Positions 8,435 to 20,546 of a stretch of DNA of 50,419 bases are shown here, piece by piece. The notes beneath the pieces are model-generated. The model was not told the DNA's origin and searched no databases. It was given only the letters and a program-made list of their open reading frames with translations. The translations under genes and the position numbers were made by a program. Origin of the DNA: Hyphomicrobiales bacterium (GTDB lineage Bacteria; Pseudomonadota; Alphaproteobacteria; Rhizobiales; Rhizobiaceae); the NCBI GenBank assembly GCA_900472625.1, contig UCIT01000019.1:1-50419 (forward strand), read 5' to 3'. The stretch's first letter is position 1. Every line of letters starts with the position of its first letter.

Positions 8435-10852
8435 ATGGCGAAGAAATCGGCAAGAGAGCTGCGGCAGACGATCAAGCCCCGCATCGGCAACGACGCGGCG
8501 CTTGGCTATAAGCCGCCGCCCGGCGTCGCCGACGAGATGGTCGATGCCAACGGCGCCATCCGCCCGGTCTGGCAGAACTTTATCGCCCATCTGAGCGGCA
8601 TGCCGGAAAAGGACCTGACCGAGCGCTTTGCCCGAGCCGACCGCTATCTGCGCGACGCCGGCGTCTTCTACCGCGCCTATGGCAGCACCGGCAGCGCCGA
8701 ACGCTCCTGGCCGCTGTCGCATATCCCGGTGCTGATCGACGAGCGCGAGTGGGAAACACTGTCGGCCGGTCTGGTGCAGCGCGCCGACCTGCTAGAAGCG
8801 ATCGTCGCCGACATCTACGGCGAGAACAAACTGGTCGAAGACGGCGTCCTGCCGCCGGCGCTGATCGCCGCCAACCCCGAATTCCAGCGCCCGCTGGCCG
8901 GCATCACGCCCGCCGGTGGCCACTACCTGCACTTCTGCGCCTTCGAGATTGGCCGCGGTCCGGATGGCAACTGGTGGGTGCTGGCAGACCGCACCCAGGC
9001 GCCATCGGGCGCCGGCTTCGCGCTGGAAAACCGCGTCGCCACCACCCGCGCCTTCTCCGACATCGTTGCCGAAACGCCGGTGCACCGCCTCGCCTCCTTC
9101 TTCGGCGCCTTCCGCGACGCGCTGCAGGGCATGAAGCACAGCGGCGACGACCGCATCGCCGTCCTCACGCCTGGCCCCGCCAACGAGACCTATTACGAAC
9201 ACGCCTATATCGCCCGCTACCTCGGCTTCATGCTGCTCGAGGGCGAGGACCTGACCGTCGTCAACGGCAAGGTGATGGTGCGCACCGTCTCCGGTCTGAA
9301 GCCGATCACCGTGCTCTGGCGCCGCCTCGATTCCGCCTATGCCGATCCGCTCGAGCTCAACCAGAATTCGCACATCGGCACCCCCGGACTGGTGGAAGCC
9401 TTGCGCGCCGAAACCGTCACGATCGTCAATGCGCTCGGTTCCGGCGTCATCGAGACGCGCGCCCTGCTCGCCTTCATGCCGACGATCTGCCGCGAATTGT
9501 TCGGCGAGGACCTGAAGCTCCCGTCGATCGCCACCTGGTGGTGCGGCCAGCAGAGCGAACGCGCCCATGTGGCCGCCAACATCGAGAAGATGGTGATCGG
9601 CCCGGCTTATTCGCGCGCCCCCTTCTTCGACGACAACGGCGAATCCGTGCTCGGCTCGGCGCTGAGAGCCTCCGCCAAGGATTCGATCGGCGAATGGCTG
9701 GAGACCGACGGCGCCAAGCTGGTCGGCCAGGAAGCCGTGACGCTATCGACCACGCCGACCTGGGTGAACGGCAAGCTGACGCCGCGGCCGATGAGCCTGC
9801 GCGTCTTCGCGGCCCGCACCAAGACCGGCTGGCAGGTCATGCCTGGCGGCTTTGCCCGCATCGGCGCCAGCGACGACGTCGCGGCCATCGCCATGCAGTC
9901 GGGCGGTGCCGCCGCCGACGTCTGGATCGTCTCCGACAAGCCGGTCGAGCGGCACACGCTGCTGCCCACCGAGGCAAGCTTCACCCGCAACATGCCGGGC
10001 AGCCTGCCAAGCCGCGCCGCCGACAACCTCTTCTGGCTCGGCCGCTACATCGAGCGTGCCGAAGGGGCGCTGCGCATCCTGCGCGCCTGGCACGCCCGCT
10101 TCGCCGAGGCCGCCGACCCGAGCCAGCCGCTGCTGGCCGACGTCAGCGACTATCTCGGCAATGTCGATATCGACACCGAGGACGCGGTGCCGGACACGCT
10201 GCTGCGCAACATCGACAGCGCCGTCTATTCCGCCAGCAACATCCGCGACCGCTTCTCGCCCGACGGCTGGCTGGCGCTGACCGATCTCGCGAAGACCGCG
10301 CGGCGCTTCCACGCGACGATTTCGCCGGGCGACGACGCCAGCCATGCGATGACCATCCTGCTGCGCAAGCTGGCGGGCTTTGCCGGTCTGGTCCACGAAA
10401 ACATGTATCGCTTCACCGGCTGGCGCTTCCTGTCGCTCGGCCGCCATATCGAGCGCGCGCTGCACATGACCCGCCTGCTCGGCCACATGTCCGGCCCCGA
10501 GGCCCCTGATGGCGCGCTCGACATGCTGCTGGAAATCGGCGACAGCGTCATGACCCACCGCCGCCGCTACAACGTCAACACGGCGCGGCTGACCGTTACC
10601 GACCTGCTGGCACTCGACCCGCTCAACCCGCGCTCCATCCTGTTCCAGATGAACGAGATCCTGCGCGAGGTCGAGCAGCTGCCGAATGCGCTGAGCAACG
10701 GCCAGATGTCGCCCTTCTACCGCGAAGCCATGCGCCTGCGCTCCGGCCTCGCGGTGATGACGCCGGAGACGATGACCGACGAGACCTACCGCAGCCTCGA
10801 ACGCGAGCTGGAGAACCTCTCCGACCTGCTTGCGCAAACCTATCTGGGATAA
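8435..10852 (+). CDS. Circularly permuted ATP-grasp / alpha-E fusion protein
   Basis: Protein of 805 residues that joins two families often encoded separately. The N-terminal part (about 70-480) is a circularly permuted ATP-grasp ligase of the COG2308/DUF404-DUF407 type, with the typical stretches DRTQAPSGAGFALENR, TPGPANETYYEHAYIARYLG and MPTICRELFGEDLKLPSI. The C-terminal part (about 515-800), starting SRAADNLFWLGRYIERAE, is the helical alpha-E domain (DUF403). The ATP-grasp fold implies ATP-dependent carboxylate-amine joining through an acyl-phosphate; alpha-E is thought to be a helical partner domain of these ligases. The stop overlaps the next start by one base. No signal peptide, so cytosolic. 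The natural substrate of this family has not been established as far as I know. Confidence 0.9.
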   Translation: MAKKSARELRQTIKPRIGNDAALGYKPPPGVADEMVDANGAIRPVWQNFIAHLSGMPEKDLTERFARADRYLRDAGVFYRAYGSTGSAERSWPLSHIPVLIDEREWETLSAGLVQRADLLEAIVADIYGENKLVEDGVLPPALIAANPEFQRPLAGITPAGGHYLHFCAFEIGRGPDGNWWVLADRTQAPSGAGFALENRVATTRAFSDIVAETPVHRLASFFGAFRDALQGMKHSGDDRIAVLTPGPANETYYEHAYIARYLGFMLLEGEDLTVVNGKVMVRTVSGLKPITVLWRRLDSAYADPLELNQNSHIGTPGLVEALRAETVTIVNALGSGVIETRALLAFMPTICRELFGEDLKLPSIATWWCGQQSERAHVAANIEKMVIGPAYSRAPFFDDNGESVLGSALRASAKDSIGEWLETDGAKLVGQEAVTLSTTPTWVNGKLTPRPMSLRVFAARTKTGWQVMPGGFARIGASDDVAAIAMQSGGAAADVWIVSDKPVERHTLLPTEASFTRNMPGSLPSRAADNLFWLGRYIERAEGALRILRAWHARFAEAADPSQPLLADVSDYLGNVDIDTEDAVPDTLLRNIDSAVYSASNIRDRFSPDGWLALTDLAKTARRFHATISPGDDASHAMTILLRKLAGFAGLVHENMYRFTGWRFLSLGRHIERALHMTRLLGHMSGPEAPDGALDMLLEIGDSVMTHRRRYNVNTARLTVTDLLALDPLNPRSILFQMNEILREVEQLPNALSNGQMSPFYREAMRLRSGLAVMTPETMTDETYRSLERELENLSDLLAQTYLG

Positions 10853-11739
10853 TGCCGGTGCTTTACGATCTGTCGCTGCACATGGGCTACATCTACGATT
10901 CACCGGCCTCCGGCGCCCGCCACATCATGCGGCTGCTGCCGCTGTCGCTGCCCGATCGCCAGCGCCTCGTCGCCGGCTCGATCAAGATCTCGCCGACGCC
11001 CGACGAGCAATCGAACTTCCTCGATTTCTTCGAGCACCCCGCCACCTCCTTCATGCTGCGCGCCCATCACGAGACGCTCGATATCCGCATGCAGGCCCGT
11101 GTGCAGGTCGACAGCCACTCGATATCAGCCGACTTCTCGCCCGTTCTGGCCGATCTCCCGGACGAACTGTCCGGCGTCTGGTCGCTGAAGCCCGGCTCGC
11201 CGCACCACTTCATCGGCAACAGCCCGCGCCTCGTCGAGACCCCAGCGATCTCCGATTACGCCAAGGGCAGCGTCAAGCCGAAGCTGACCGTGCTGGAGAT
11301 CGCCACCGCGCTCTGCGCCGCGATCCACAAGGATTTCAAGTACGATCCGGATGCGACCTCGGTCGATACCACCCCGCTCGAGGCCTTCAAGCTGAAGCGC
11401 GGCGTCTGCCAGGATTTCTCCCACATCATGATCCTAGCCCTGCGCAGTCTCGGCATTCCGGCAGGCTACGTCTCCGGCTTCCTGCGCACCATCCCGCCCC
11501 CCGGCAAGGAACGGCTGGAAGGCGCCGACGCGATGCATGCCTGGGTTCGCGTCTGGTGCGGCGAGACAACAGGCTGGGTCGAGCTCGATCCGACCAACAA
11601 CATCCCCGCCGGCACCGACCACATCGTCGTCGCCTATGGCCGCGACTATTCCGACGTGGCGCCCGTCATCGGCGTGCTGAAAAGCTATGGCGGCCAACGC
11701 ACCGTTCAGGCCGTCGATGTCATCCCGCTGAAGCAATAA
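10852..11739 (+). CDS. Transglutaminase family protein (cysteine protease-like)
   Basis: Protein of 295 residues with an N-terminal transglutaminase-associated beta domain (about 1-100) and a core domain with a complete triad: C186 in RGVCQDFSH, H229 in DAMHAWVRVW and D246 in VELDPTNN. It starts with ATG at 10852, sharing one base with the stop of the ATP-grasp/alpha-E gene, so translation is coupled. Bacterial members usually act as peptidases or amide hydrolases rather than cross-linkers, so it may reverse or trim what the ligase makes. In many genomes a proteasome-like peptidase (Anbu) belongs to the same cluster; none is present downstream here, where the region runs into a TadG-like gene. 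Confidence 0.9.
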   Translation: MPVLYDLSLHMGYIYDSPASGARHIMRLLPLSLPDRQRLVAGSIKISPTPDEQSNFLDFFEHPATSFMLRAHHETLDIRMQARVQVDSHSISADFSPVLADLPDELSGVWSLKPGSPHHFIGNSPRLVETPAISDYAKGSVKPKLTVLEIATALCAAIHKDFKYDPDATSVDTTPLEAFKLKRGVCQDFSHIMILALRSLGIPAGYVSGFLRTIPPPGKERLEGADAMHAWVRVWCGETTGWVELDPTNNIPAGTDHIVVAYGRDYSDVAPVIGVLKSYGGQRTVQAVDVIPLKQ

Positions 11740-11780
11740 CGGGCTCATCCGTCCCAAATGCGCGTGAAAAAGTGACAACT

Positions 11781-11820
11781 CGCTAAAATTAGAACAAGCG
11801 CATGCAATACCCGTAAATAC
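11781..11820 (+). promoter_or_regulatory. Upstream element of TadG-like unit 1
   Basis: CGCTAAAATT at 11781-11790 and TAAATAC at 11814-11820 lie 90 and 57 bases before the ATG at 11871. The same two blocks occur at exactly the same distances before the second TadG-like gene, while the sequence between them has diverged. This points to a shared promoter or operator. Neither block matches a standard sigma-70 site well. Confidence 0.55.
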
Positions 11821-11870
11821 TTATGGGTCATCAATACCTGCAGTTTAAGGCAAACACGCAGGTGAACATG

Positions 11871-12845
11871 ATGCGCACCGTACGATCTCTGAAATCGAAA
11901 TTCTCCCGCCTGCTGAATGATCGCGGCGGCAACTTCGCCATCATGACGGCCCTGCTGGCGACGCCGCTGCTGATCGTTGCCGGCGTTGCGGTCGATTACT
12001 CCTACGCCGCGTCGCAACGCACCCACCTGCAGGAGATCGCCGACGCCGCTGCGCTCGAAGGCGGAAAGATCTTCGACGGCACCAACCTGTCCGCGGCAAC
12101 CACCGCCGCCAAGAACTTCCTGAAGGGTTATTCGGCCCAGATGCCTGCCAACGTCACCTCGACAATGACGGCCGATGGCCGGACCTTCAAGGTCGCGCTG
12201 AACGCTTCGGTCGATACGTCGATAATGAAGATCGCCAATGTCAACTCGGTGCCGATCGCGGCAGGCGCCGCGGCCGTCGCGCCAATCAAGCCGACCAAGA
12301 TCACCTTCACGCCGACGCAGGCGCAGGGCTACTGGTACAAGAAGATCTCGATCATGGTCGTCCGCCCGGGCAGCCCGCTGGAAGTGACGCTTGGCACCAT
12401 CGTCTACCAGCCGACAACGCTCAACAACTCCGGCCAGGGCACGATGACCGTCGTGCCATCCAACGGTTCGATCGACCTGGGCGCCTATACCAAGCTGATC
12501 CTGAAGATGGAAATCAAGACCGACTACTGCGGCACCGGCTACTCCGGCTCCGTATCGAGCAACTCCAAGCAGACCGTCACTTGCACCGCAAGCCTGCTGC
12601 CGTCGAAGCTGGTTTACAGCAACACGCTTCGTACCGACAATCCGGACCAGATGGACTCGCTCTACGTCGACGGCAAGCAGCTCAAGAAGGGCACGGCCTA
12701 TCCGCTGGAAAGCTACTTCGGCTGCGCGGCCACCCAGAGCCACGCATGGGAAGACGGCGGCGGCGCCGATCGTCAGGACTTCTTCTACACGGTCAGTGCC
12801 GACTGCAGCGGCACCGACGGCAACTATGTCCGCCTGACCCAGTAG
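11871..12845 (+). CDS. TadE/TadG-like protein with a novel C-terminal region, no VWA domain
   Basis: Predicted secreted or membrane-anchored protein of 324 residues. The N-terminus has the TadE/G signature: a basic stretch, NDRGGNFAIMTALLATPLL, one membrane helix (about 22-43) and then SQRTHLQEIADAAALEG. This is usual for pseudopilin-like Tad proteins and the so-called putative Flp pilus-assembly TadG family. Residues about 145-324 are not recognised: beta-rich by appearance, with four cysteines (DYCGTG, VTCTAS, YFGCAAT, SADCSG) that could form two disulfides outside the cell. The start is set at 11871 because AGGTGA lies 5 bases upstream and GGTGAACATGATG is identical in the paralog; ATG 11868 is possible. 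No tad/cpa secretion genes are in the window. The function of the C-terminal part is open. Confidence 0.75.
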   Translation: MRTVRSLKSKFSRLLNDRGGNFAIMTALLATPLLIVAGVAVDYSYAASQRTHLQEIADAAALEGGKIFDGTNLSAATTAAKNFLKGYSAQMPANVTSTMTADGRTFKVALNASVDTSIMKIANVNSVPIAAGAAAVAPIKPTKITFTPTQAQGYWYKKISIMVVRPGSPLEVTLGTIVYQPTTLNNSGQGTMTVVPSNGSIDLGAYTKLILKMEIKTDYCGTGYSGSVSSNSKQTVTCTASLLPSKLVYSNTLRTDNPDQMDSLYVDGKQLKKGTAYPLESYFGCAATQSHAWEDGGGADRQDFFYTVSADCSGTDGNYVRLTQ

Positions 12846-12872
12846 ACAATATAATTTCGACACTGACCAAAG

Positions 12873-12903
12873 GCCGCTCCGGATCAATCCGGGGCGGCTT
12901 TTC
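12873..12903 (+). terminator. Rho-independent terminator after TadG-like unit 1
   Basis: GCCGCTCCGGAT pairs with ATCCGGGGCGGC (one G-U pair), followed by TTTTC. It begins 27 bases after the stop codon and is nearly identical to the terminator of unit 2. Confidence 0.9.
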
Positions 12904-13040
12904 TATGTCTCTGGCCATCGTGATTCCGACGGAACAACCGCTTGCGCACCGGCTGCGGTGAAACCGAAAAGCAACATAGACATGCTCATTGGCGCTGAAA
13001 CGCCGTCCGCGGCGCAAATTCGTTCCGGAAAGCGGCATTT

Positions 13041-13080
13041 CGCTAAAATTGTGCACATTACGTAAGAACAACCTAAATAC
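13041..13080 (+). promoter_or_regulatory. Upstream element of TadG-like unit 2
   Basis: CGCTAAAATT at 13041-13050 and TAAATAC at 13074-13080 repeat the element before unit 1, again 90 and 57 bases ahead of the start at 13131. The ungapped alignment continues to the identical start context GGTGAACATGATG at 13121-13133. Confidence 0.55.
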
Positions 13081-13130
13081 ATTCAATCAGAGAATGCATT
13101 CATTAATATTAGCAACTAATGGTGAACATG

Positions 13131-14318
13131 ATGAGCACCTGGCATTTTCTAGCGAATAGCATTTCCAGACTGACAACCGATCGTGGTGGCAACTTCGCGA
13201 TGGTGACGGCGCTTCTCATTCCGGTTCTTGTCGGCAGCGCGGGCGTTGCCCTCGACTTTTCGAACATGGTTTCGCAGCAACGCCAGCTTCAAGACGCGTC
13301 CGATTCAGCGGCCCTTGCCGCCGCCACGGCGCTGATGGATGGTTCCATTACCACCAGCGCCCAGGCTGAGACACTTGCGAAGGAATTCGTAGCTGGTCAG
13401 ATGGCAAATTCAATGAGCGCCGCTGACACCGCAGCGTTGAAAAACAGCACCACCGTCGCTGTCACCATAACGACCACATCGACAAGCAAGAGCTTCAAGG
13501 TCAAGGTCAATGCGACCTACAATATGAGCCTTACGCCGTTCATGCGCATGCTCGGCAGGAACACGGCCGCGATTGCGAGCAATAGCCAAACGACGAGCGG
13601 CACCAGCGAAGTCAAATCGTCTCTGTCGATGACCCTCGCCCTCGACCAGTCCGGTTCAATGCTCGCCGACACGGCAAACATCCTGAACTACAACAGCTGC
13701 ACCCACTACAACACCAGCGGTAGGTCCATCGGCTCGTATTCGCCATGCTACGTGAAGAAAATCGACGCCCTGAAGTCGGCGGCCAATTTGCTGTTCACGC
13801 AGCTTGATACCGCCGACCCGCAAGCGCAGTATGTGCGCACGAATGCAATTGGCTGGAGCAGCGAAGTCAATCTCTCCAGCAGCTTCGTGTGGGGCACGAC
13901 ATCCACCCGCACCAACGTTATCAATAAGCTGTCCGGAGGCGGGGGCACGGAATCCGCTGCACCGATGAAGAAGGCCTATGAAGGGCTGACATCAACCGGC
14001 TCGCAATCGGAAACACAAATCCAGCAAAATGCAGGCAACACAAAATTGACCAAGTATATCGTCCTCATGACGGACGGCGAAAACAATGACTCGTCATCGA
14101 ACACGGCAACGCTCACGACCTGCACGAACGCAAAAAATGCTGGGATAAAGATTTATTCCGTGGCCTTCATGGCGCCGACGGTCGGACAGAACCTGCTGCG
14201 CAGTTGCGCGACAGGCAATGGATACTATTTTCAGGCGGAGAGCATGTCCGACCTGCTTGCCGCCTTCAAGGCCATCGGCTCTGAAGCGGCATCCGAAAAG
14301 ACTTTGCTGACCAACTGA
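13131..14318 (+). CDS. TadG-like protein with von Willebrand factor A domain
   Basis: Protein of 395 residues. The N-terminus resembles unit 1 and the gene at 34983: TTDRGGNFAMVTALLIPVL, a membrane helix (about 20-42), then QRQLQDASDSAALAAATAL. A VWA domain fills about 165-390, with the metal-ion (MIDAS) motif DQSGS in LALDQSGSML and MTDGEN further on. It ends LLTN, as the third paralog ends RLTN. Such proteins are anchored in the inner membrane with the VWA domain outside and accompany Flp/Tad pili or adhesion systems. The start 13131 has GGTGA upstream at the same spacing as in unit 1; ATGs at 13119 and 13128 are alternatives. The gene uses more A/T-ending codons than its neighbours, a weak hint of a different history. 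Confidence 0.85.
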   Translation: MSTWHFLANSISRLTTDRGGNFAMVTALLIPVLVGSAGVALDFSNMVSQQRQLQDASDSAALAAATALMDGSITTSAQAETLAKEFVAGQMANSMSAADTAALKNSTTVAVTITTTSTSKSFKVKVNATYNMSLTPFMRMLGRNTAAIASNSQTTSGTSEVKSSLSMTLALDQSGSMLADTANILNYNSCTHYNTSGRSIGSYSPCYVKKIDALKSAANLLFTQLDTADPQAQYVRTNAIGWSSEVNLSSSFVWGTTSTRTNVINKLSGGGGTESAAPMKKAYEGLTSTGSQSETQIQQNAGNTKLTKYIVLMTDGENNDSSSNTATLTTCTNAKNAGIKIYSVAFMAPTVGQNLLRSCATGNGYYFQAESMSDLLAAFKAIGSEAASEKTLLTN

Positions 14319-14340
14319 TACCCCATCACCACCAATCAAA

Positions 14341-14375
14341 AAAAGCCGCTCCGGAACAAACCGGAGCGGCTTTTC
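14341..14375 (+). terminator. Rho-independent terminator after TadG-like unit 2
   Basis: A perfect ten-base stem, GCCGCTCCGG / CCGGAGCGGC, with loop AACAAA, flanked by A-runs and TTTTC. It starts 26 bases after the stop codon and mirrors the terminator of unit 1. Confidence 0.93.
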
Positions 14376-14593
14376 GTTGTTACGGAAATCGCGTCTATCA
14401 AAATCAGAAAGCCGATTGAAATCAAGTTCTTTCCGTCATCCCGCCGTCACCTCCGTCGATTTTTTCGTTTGCTGATTTTCCCTTGTTGCAACTGCGTAGT
14501 AACGGTGCATAAACTGCATCGATAGTGCGTGAGTAAATCGATTGAAGTACGTATAACATACTGAAACAAAACCAGAATTGGCGAGGACTGACG
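14376..14593 (+). promoter_or_regulatory. Leader and promoter region of the glycogen operon
   Basis: This gene-free stretch of about 220 bases before glgP is more AT-rich than the coding DNA. A possible -10 (TATAAC, 14552-14557) lacks a convincing -35. ATCGAT occurs twice, at about 14518 and 14537. The ribosome site GAGGA lies about 8 bases before the glgP ATG. No riboswitch was recognised. Confidence 0.35.
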
Positions 14594-17052
<2,459 letters not shown>

Positions 17053-17056
<4 letters not shown>

Positions 17057-19260
17057 AAACGCCGAAGGCTGCTCCCGAAGCCAAGCTTGCCTGGGAAATT
17101 TCGGCAGATGAAATAGCGGCCATCCTGGCTGGCGCCCATGCCAATCCGTTTGCCGTTCTGGGCGTCCACAAGTCGGGCAGCGTTTACGTTGCCCGCTGCT
17201 TCATCCCCGGTGCCGAGGAAGTCACGGCCATGTCGCTCGACGGCACGGTGATCGGCGAACTCAAGGCGCAGCACCCCGACGGCTTCTTCGCCGGCACGGT
17301 CTCGGTCAACAAGCAGGTGCCTGTGCGTTACCGCGCCCGCCGCGGCGATGCTGAATGGGCCGTCACCGACCCCTACAGCTTCGGCCCCGTTCTCGGGCCG
17401 ATGGACGATTACTATGCCCGCGAGGGCTCCGACCTGCGCCTGTTCGACAAGATGGGCGCCCACTGGATCAAGCATGAAGGCGCGCAGGGGATCCACTTCG
17501 CCGTCTGGGCGCCGAACGCGCAGCGCGTCTCAGTCGTCGGCGATTTCAACAACTGGGATGGTCGCCGCCACGTCATGCGGCTGCGCGCCGGCGCCGGCAT
17601 CTGGGAAATCTTCGCCCCCGACGTGCCGACGGGCGTCGCCTACAAGTTCGAGATCATCGGCCAGAACGGCACGCTGCTGCCGCTGAAGGCTGACCCGTTC
17701 GCGCGTCGCAGCGAGTTGCGTCCGAAGACGGCATCGGTCGCCACATCGGAACTCATACAGGAGTGGGAAGATGAAGCCCACCTCAAGCACTGGAGCGAGA
17801 CCGACAAGCGCCGCCAGCCGATCTCGATCTACGAGGTGCATGCCGGCTCCTGGCAGCGCCGCGACGACGGCACGTTTCTCTCTTGGGACGAGATGGCCGC
17901 CCGACTGATCCCCTACTGCGTCGACATGGGCTTCACCCATATCGAGTTCCTGCCGATCACCGAGCACCCCTACGATCCGTCCTGGGGCTACCAGACGACG
18001 GGGCTCTATGCGCCGACCGCCCGCTTCGGCGAGCCGGAGGGCTTTGCCCGCTTCGTCAACGGCGCCCATAAGGTCGGCCTCGGCGTCATCCTCGACTGGG
18101 TGCCGGCCCACTTCCCGACCGACGAGCACGGCCTGCGCCTGTTCGATGGCACGGCGCTCTACGAGCACGAGGATCCACGCAAGGGCTTCCACCCCGACTG
18201 GAACACGGCGATCTACAACTTCGGCCGCACCGAGGTCGTGTCCTACCTCGTCAACAACGCACTCTACTGGTCGGAGAAGTTCCATCTCGACGGCCTGCGC
18301 GTCGACGCCGTCGCCTCGATGCTCTACCTGGATTATTCCCGCAAGCACGGCGAATGGATCCCCAACGAGTATGGCGGCAACGAAAACCTGGAGGCGGTCC
18401 GCTTCCTGCAGCAGATGAACACCCGTATCTACGCCGAGCACCCCGGCGTCATGACCATCGCCGAGGAATCGACGTCATGGCCGAAGGTGTCGCAGCCGGT
18501 CCACGAGGGAGGTCTCGGCTTCGGCTTCAAGTGGAACATGGGCTTCATGCACGACACGCTGAGCTACATGCAGCGCGAACCCGTGCATCGCAAGCATCAC
18601 CACAGCGAGCTGACCTTCGGGCTGCTCTACGCCTATTCGGAAAACTTCGTCCTGCCGCTCAGCCACGACGAGGTGGTTCACGGCAAGGGCTCGCTGATCG
18701 CCAAGATGCCCGGCGACGACTGGCAGAAGTTCGCCAACCTGCGTGCTTACTACGCGCTGATGTGGGGCTATCCCGGCAAGAAGCTTCTCTTTATGGGCCA
18801 GGAATTCGCCCAGTGGAGCGAGTGGAACGAGGCCGGCACGCTCGACTGGAACCTGCTGCAGTACCGCATGCACGAGGGCATGCGCCGGCTGGTGCGGGAT
18901 CTGAACTTCACCTACCGCAGCAAGGCGGCATTGCACGCCCGCGACTGCGAGGGCGAAGGCTTCGAGTGGCTGATTGCCGACGACCACGAGAACTCGGTCT
19001 TCGCCTGGCTGCGCAAGGCGCCCGGCGAAAAGCCGGTGGCTGTCATCTGCAACATGACGCCCGTCTACCGCGAGAACTACGCCGTCAGGCTGCCGCTCGA
19101 GGGCCGCTGGCGGGAAATCCTGAATACCGATGCCGATATCTACGGCGGCAGCGGCAAGGGCAATGGCGGCCGCGTACAGGCCGTCAATGCGGGCGGCACC
19201 ATCGTCGCCTCGCTGACCCTGCCGCCGCTGGCAACGATCATGCTTGAACCTGAGACTTGA
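17053..19260 (+). CDS. glgB: 1,4-alpha-glucan branching enzyme
   Basis: Introduces alpha-1,6 branches into the growing glucan. 735 residues, normal length for the GH13 type with two N-terminal beta domains; the CBM48 part begins near [20 protein letters not shown] (about 145). Catalytic residues are in place: nucleophile D418 in [11 protein letters not shown], acid/base E471 in MTIAEEST, and the substrate-binding [12 protein letters not shown]. The start overlaps the glgP stop. The glgC ATG follows 20 bases after its stop. Confidence 0.97.
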
Positions 19261-19280
19261 AGACTGGTGGGAGGAATAAA

Positions 19281-20543
19281 ATGGTAGAAAAACGCATTCA
19301 GCCACTTGCCCGCGATGCAATGGCCTATGTTCTTGCCGGCGGCCGGGGAAGCCGCCTGAAGGAACTCACCGACCGACGCGCCAAACCGGCGGTCTATTTC
19401 GGCGGAAAATCGCGCATCATCGACTTCGCGCTGTCGAACGCGCTCAATTCGGGTATCCGCCGCATCGGCGTCGCCACCCAGTACAAGGCGCACTCGCTGA
19501 TCCGTCACATGCAGCGCGGCTGGAACTTCTTCCGCCCCGAGCGAAACGAAAGCTTCGACATCCTGCCAGCCTCCCAGCGCGTTTCCGAAACGCAGTGGTA
19601 TGAAGGCACGGCCGACGCCGTCTATCAGAACATCGACATCATCCAGGACTACGGCGTCGAATACATGGTCATCCTCGCCGGCGACCACGTCTACAAGATG
19701 GACTACGAATACATGCTGCAGCAGCATGTCGATTCCGGCGCCGACGTCACCATCGGCTGCCTCGAGGTGCCGCGCATGGAAGCAACGGGCTTCGGAGTCG
19801 TGCATGTCGACGAAAAGGACCGCATCATCGATTTCGTCGAGAAGCCCGCCGACCCGCCGGCCATTCCCGGCAAGCCGGAGAGCGCCTTCGCCTCGATGGG
19901 CATCTACGTATTCCACACCAAGTTCCTGATCGAGGAACTGCGCCGCGACGCCGCCGACCCGAATTCCAGCCGCGACTTCGGCAAGGACATCATTCCTTAT
20001 ATCGTCAAGAACGGTAAGGCCGTCGCCCACCGTTTCGCCAACTCCTGCGTCCGCTCCGACTTCGAGCGCGAGCCCTACTGGCGCGACGTCGGCACCATCG
20101 ACGCTTACTGGCAGGCAAATATCGACCTGACAGCAATCGTTCCAGAGCTCGACATCTACGACAAGTCCTGGCCGATCTGGACCTATGCCGAAATCTCGCC
20201 GCCGGCCAAATTCGTCCACGACGACGAAAACCGCCGCGGCTCGGCTACCTCCTCGGTCGTCGCCGGCGATTGCATCATCTCGGGTGCGACGTTGAACAAC
20301 AGCCTGCTGTTCACTGGTGTCCGTGCCAACTCCTACTCGAAGCTCGAGAGTGCCGTGGTTCTGCCGAGCGTCAAGATCGGCCGCCACGCCCAGCTGAGCA
20401 ACGTTGTCATCGACCATGGCGTCGTCATTCCGGAAGGTTTGGTCGTCGGCGAGGATCCTGTTCTCGACGCCAAGCGTTTCCGCCGTTCCGAGGGCGGCAT
20501 CTGCCTCATCACGCAACCGATGATCGACAAGCTGGATTTGTAA
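19281..20543 (+). CDS. glgC: Glucose-1-phosphate adenylyltransferase (ADP-glucose pyrophosphorylase)
   Basis: Makes ADP-glucose from ATP and glucose-1-phosphate, the committed step of bacterial glycogen synthesis. 420 residues, as in agrobacterial GlgC. The nucleotide-binding loop reads [20 protein letters not shown] and the substrate region [11 protein letters not shown]-terminal left-handed beta-helix (about 300-420) carries the regulatory part. The start is ATG 19281 with a strong GGGAGGAA site; an in-frame TTG at 19257 overlapping the glgB stop is less likely. Agrobacterial and rhizobial enzymes of this type are known to be activated by fructose-6-phosphate and pyruvate. The glgA start follows after three bases. 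Confidence 0.97.
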   Translation: MVEKRIQPLARDAMAYVLAGGRGSRLKELTDRRAKPAVYFGGKSRIIDFALSNALNSGIRRIGVATQYKAHSLIRHMQRGWNFFRPERNESFDILPASQRVSETQWYEGTADAVYQNIDIIQDYGVEYMVILAGDHVYKMDYEYMLQQHVDSGADVTIGCLEVPRMEATGFGVVHVDEKDRIIDFVEKPADPPAIPGKPESAFASMGIYVFHTKFLIEELRRDAADPNSSRDFGKDIIPYIVKNGKAVAHRFANSCVRSDFEREPYWRDVGTIDAYWQANIDLTAIVPELDIYDKSWPIWTYAEISPPAKFVHDDENRRGSATSSVVAGDCIISGATLNNSLLFTGVRANSYSKLESAVVLPSVKIGRHAQLSNVVIDHGVVIPEGLVVGEDPVLDAKRFRRSEGGICLITQPMIDKLDL

Positions 20544-20546
20544 ACG

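Noticed and set aside
6975..8453. Minus-strand reading frame of 492 codons
   Set aside because: Mirror of the DUF2126 coding region; high GC removes stops on the opposite strand. No domain or ribosome site.
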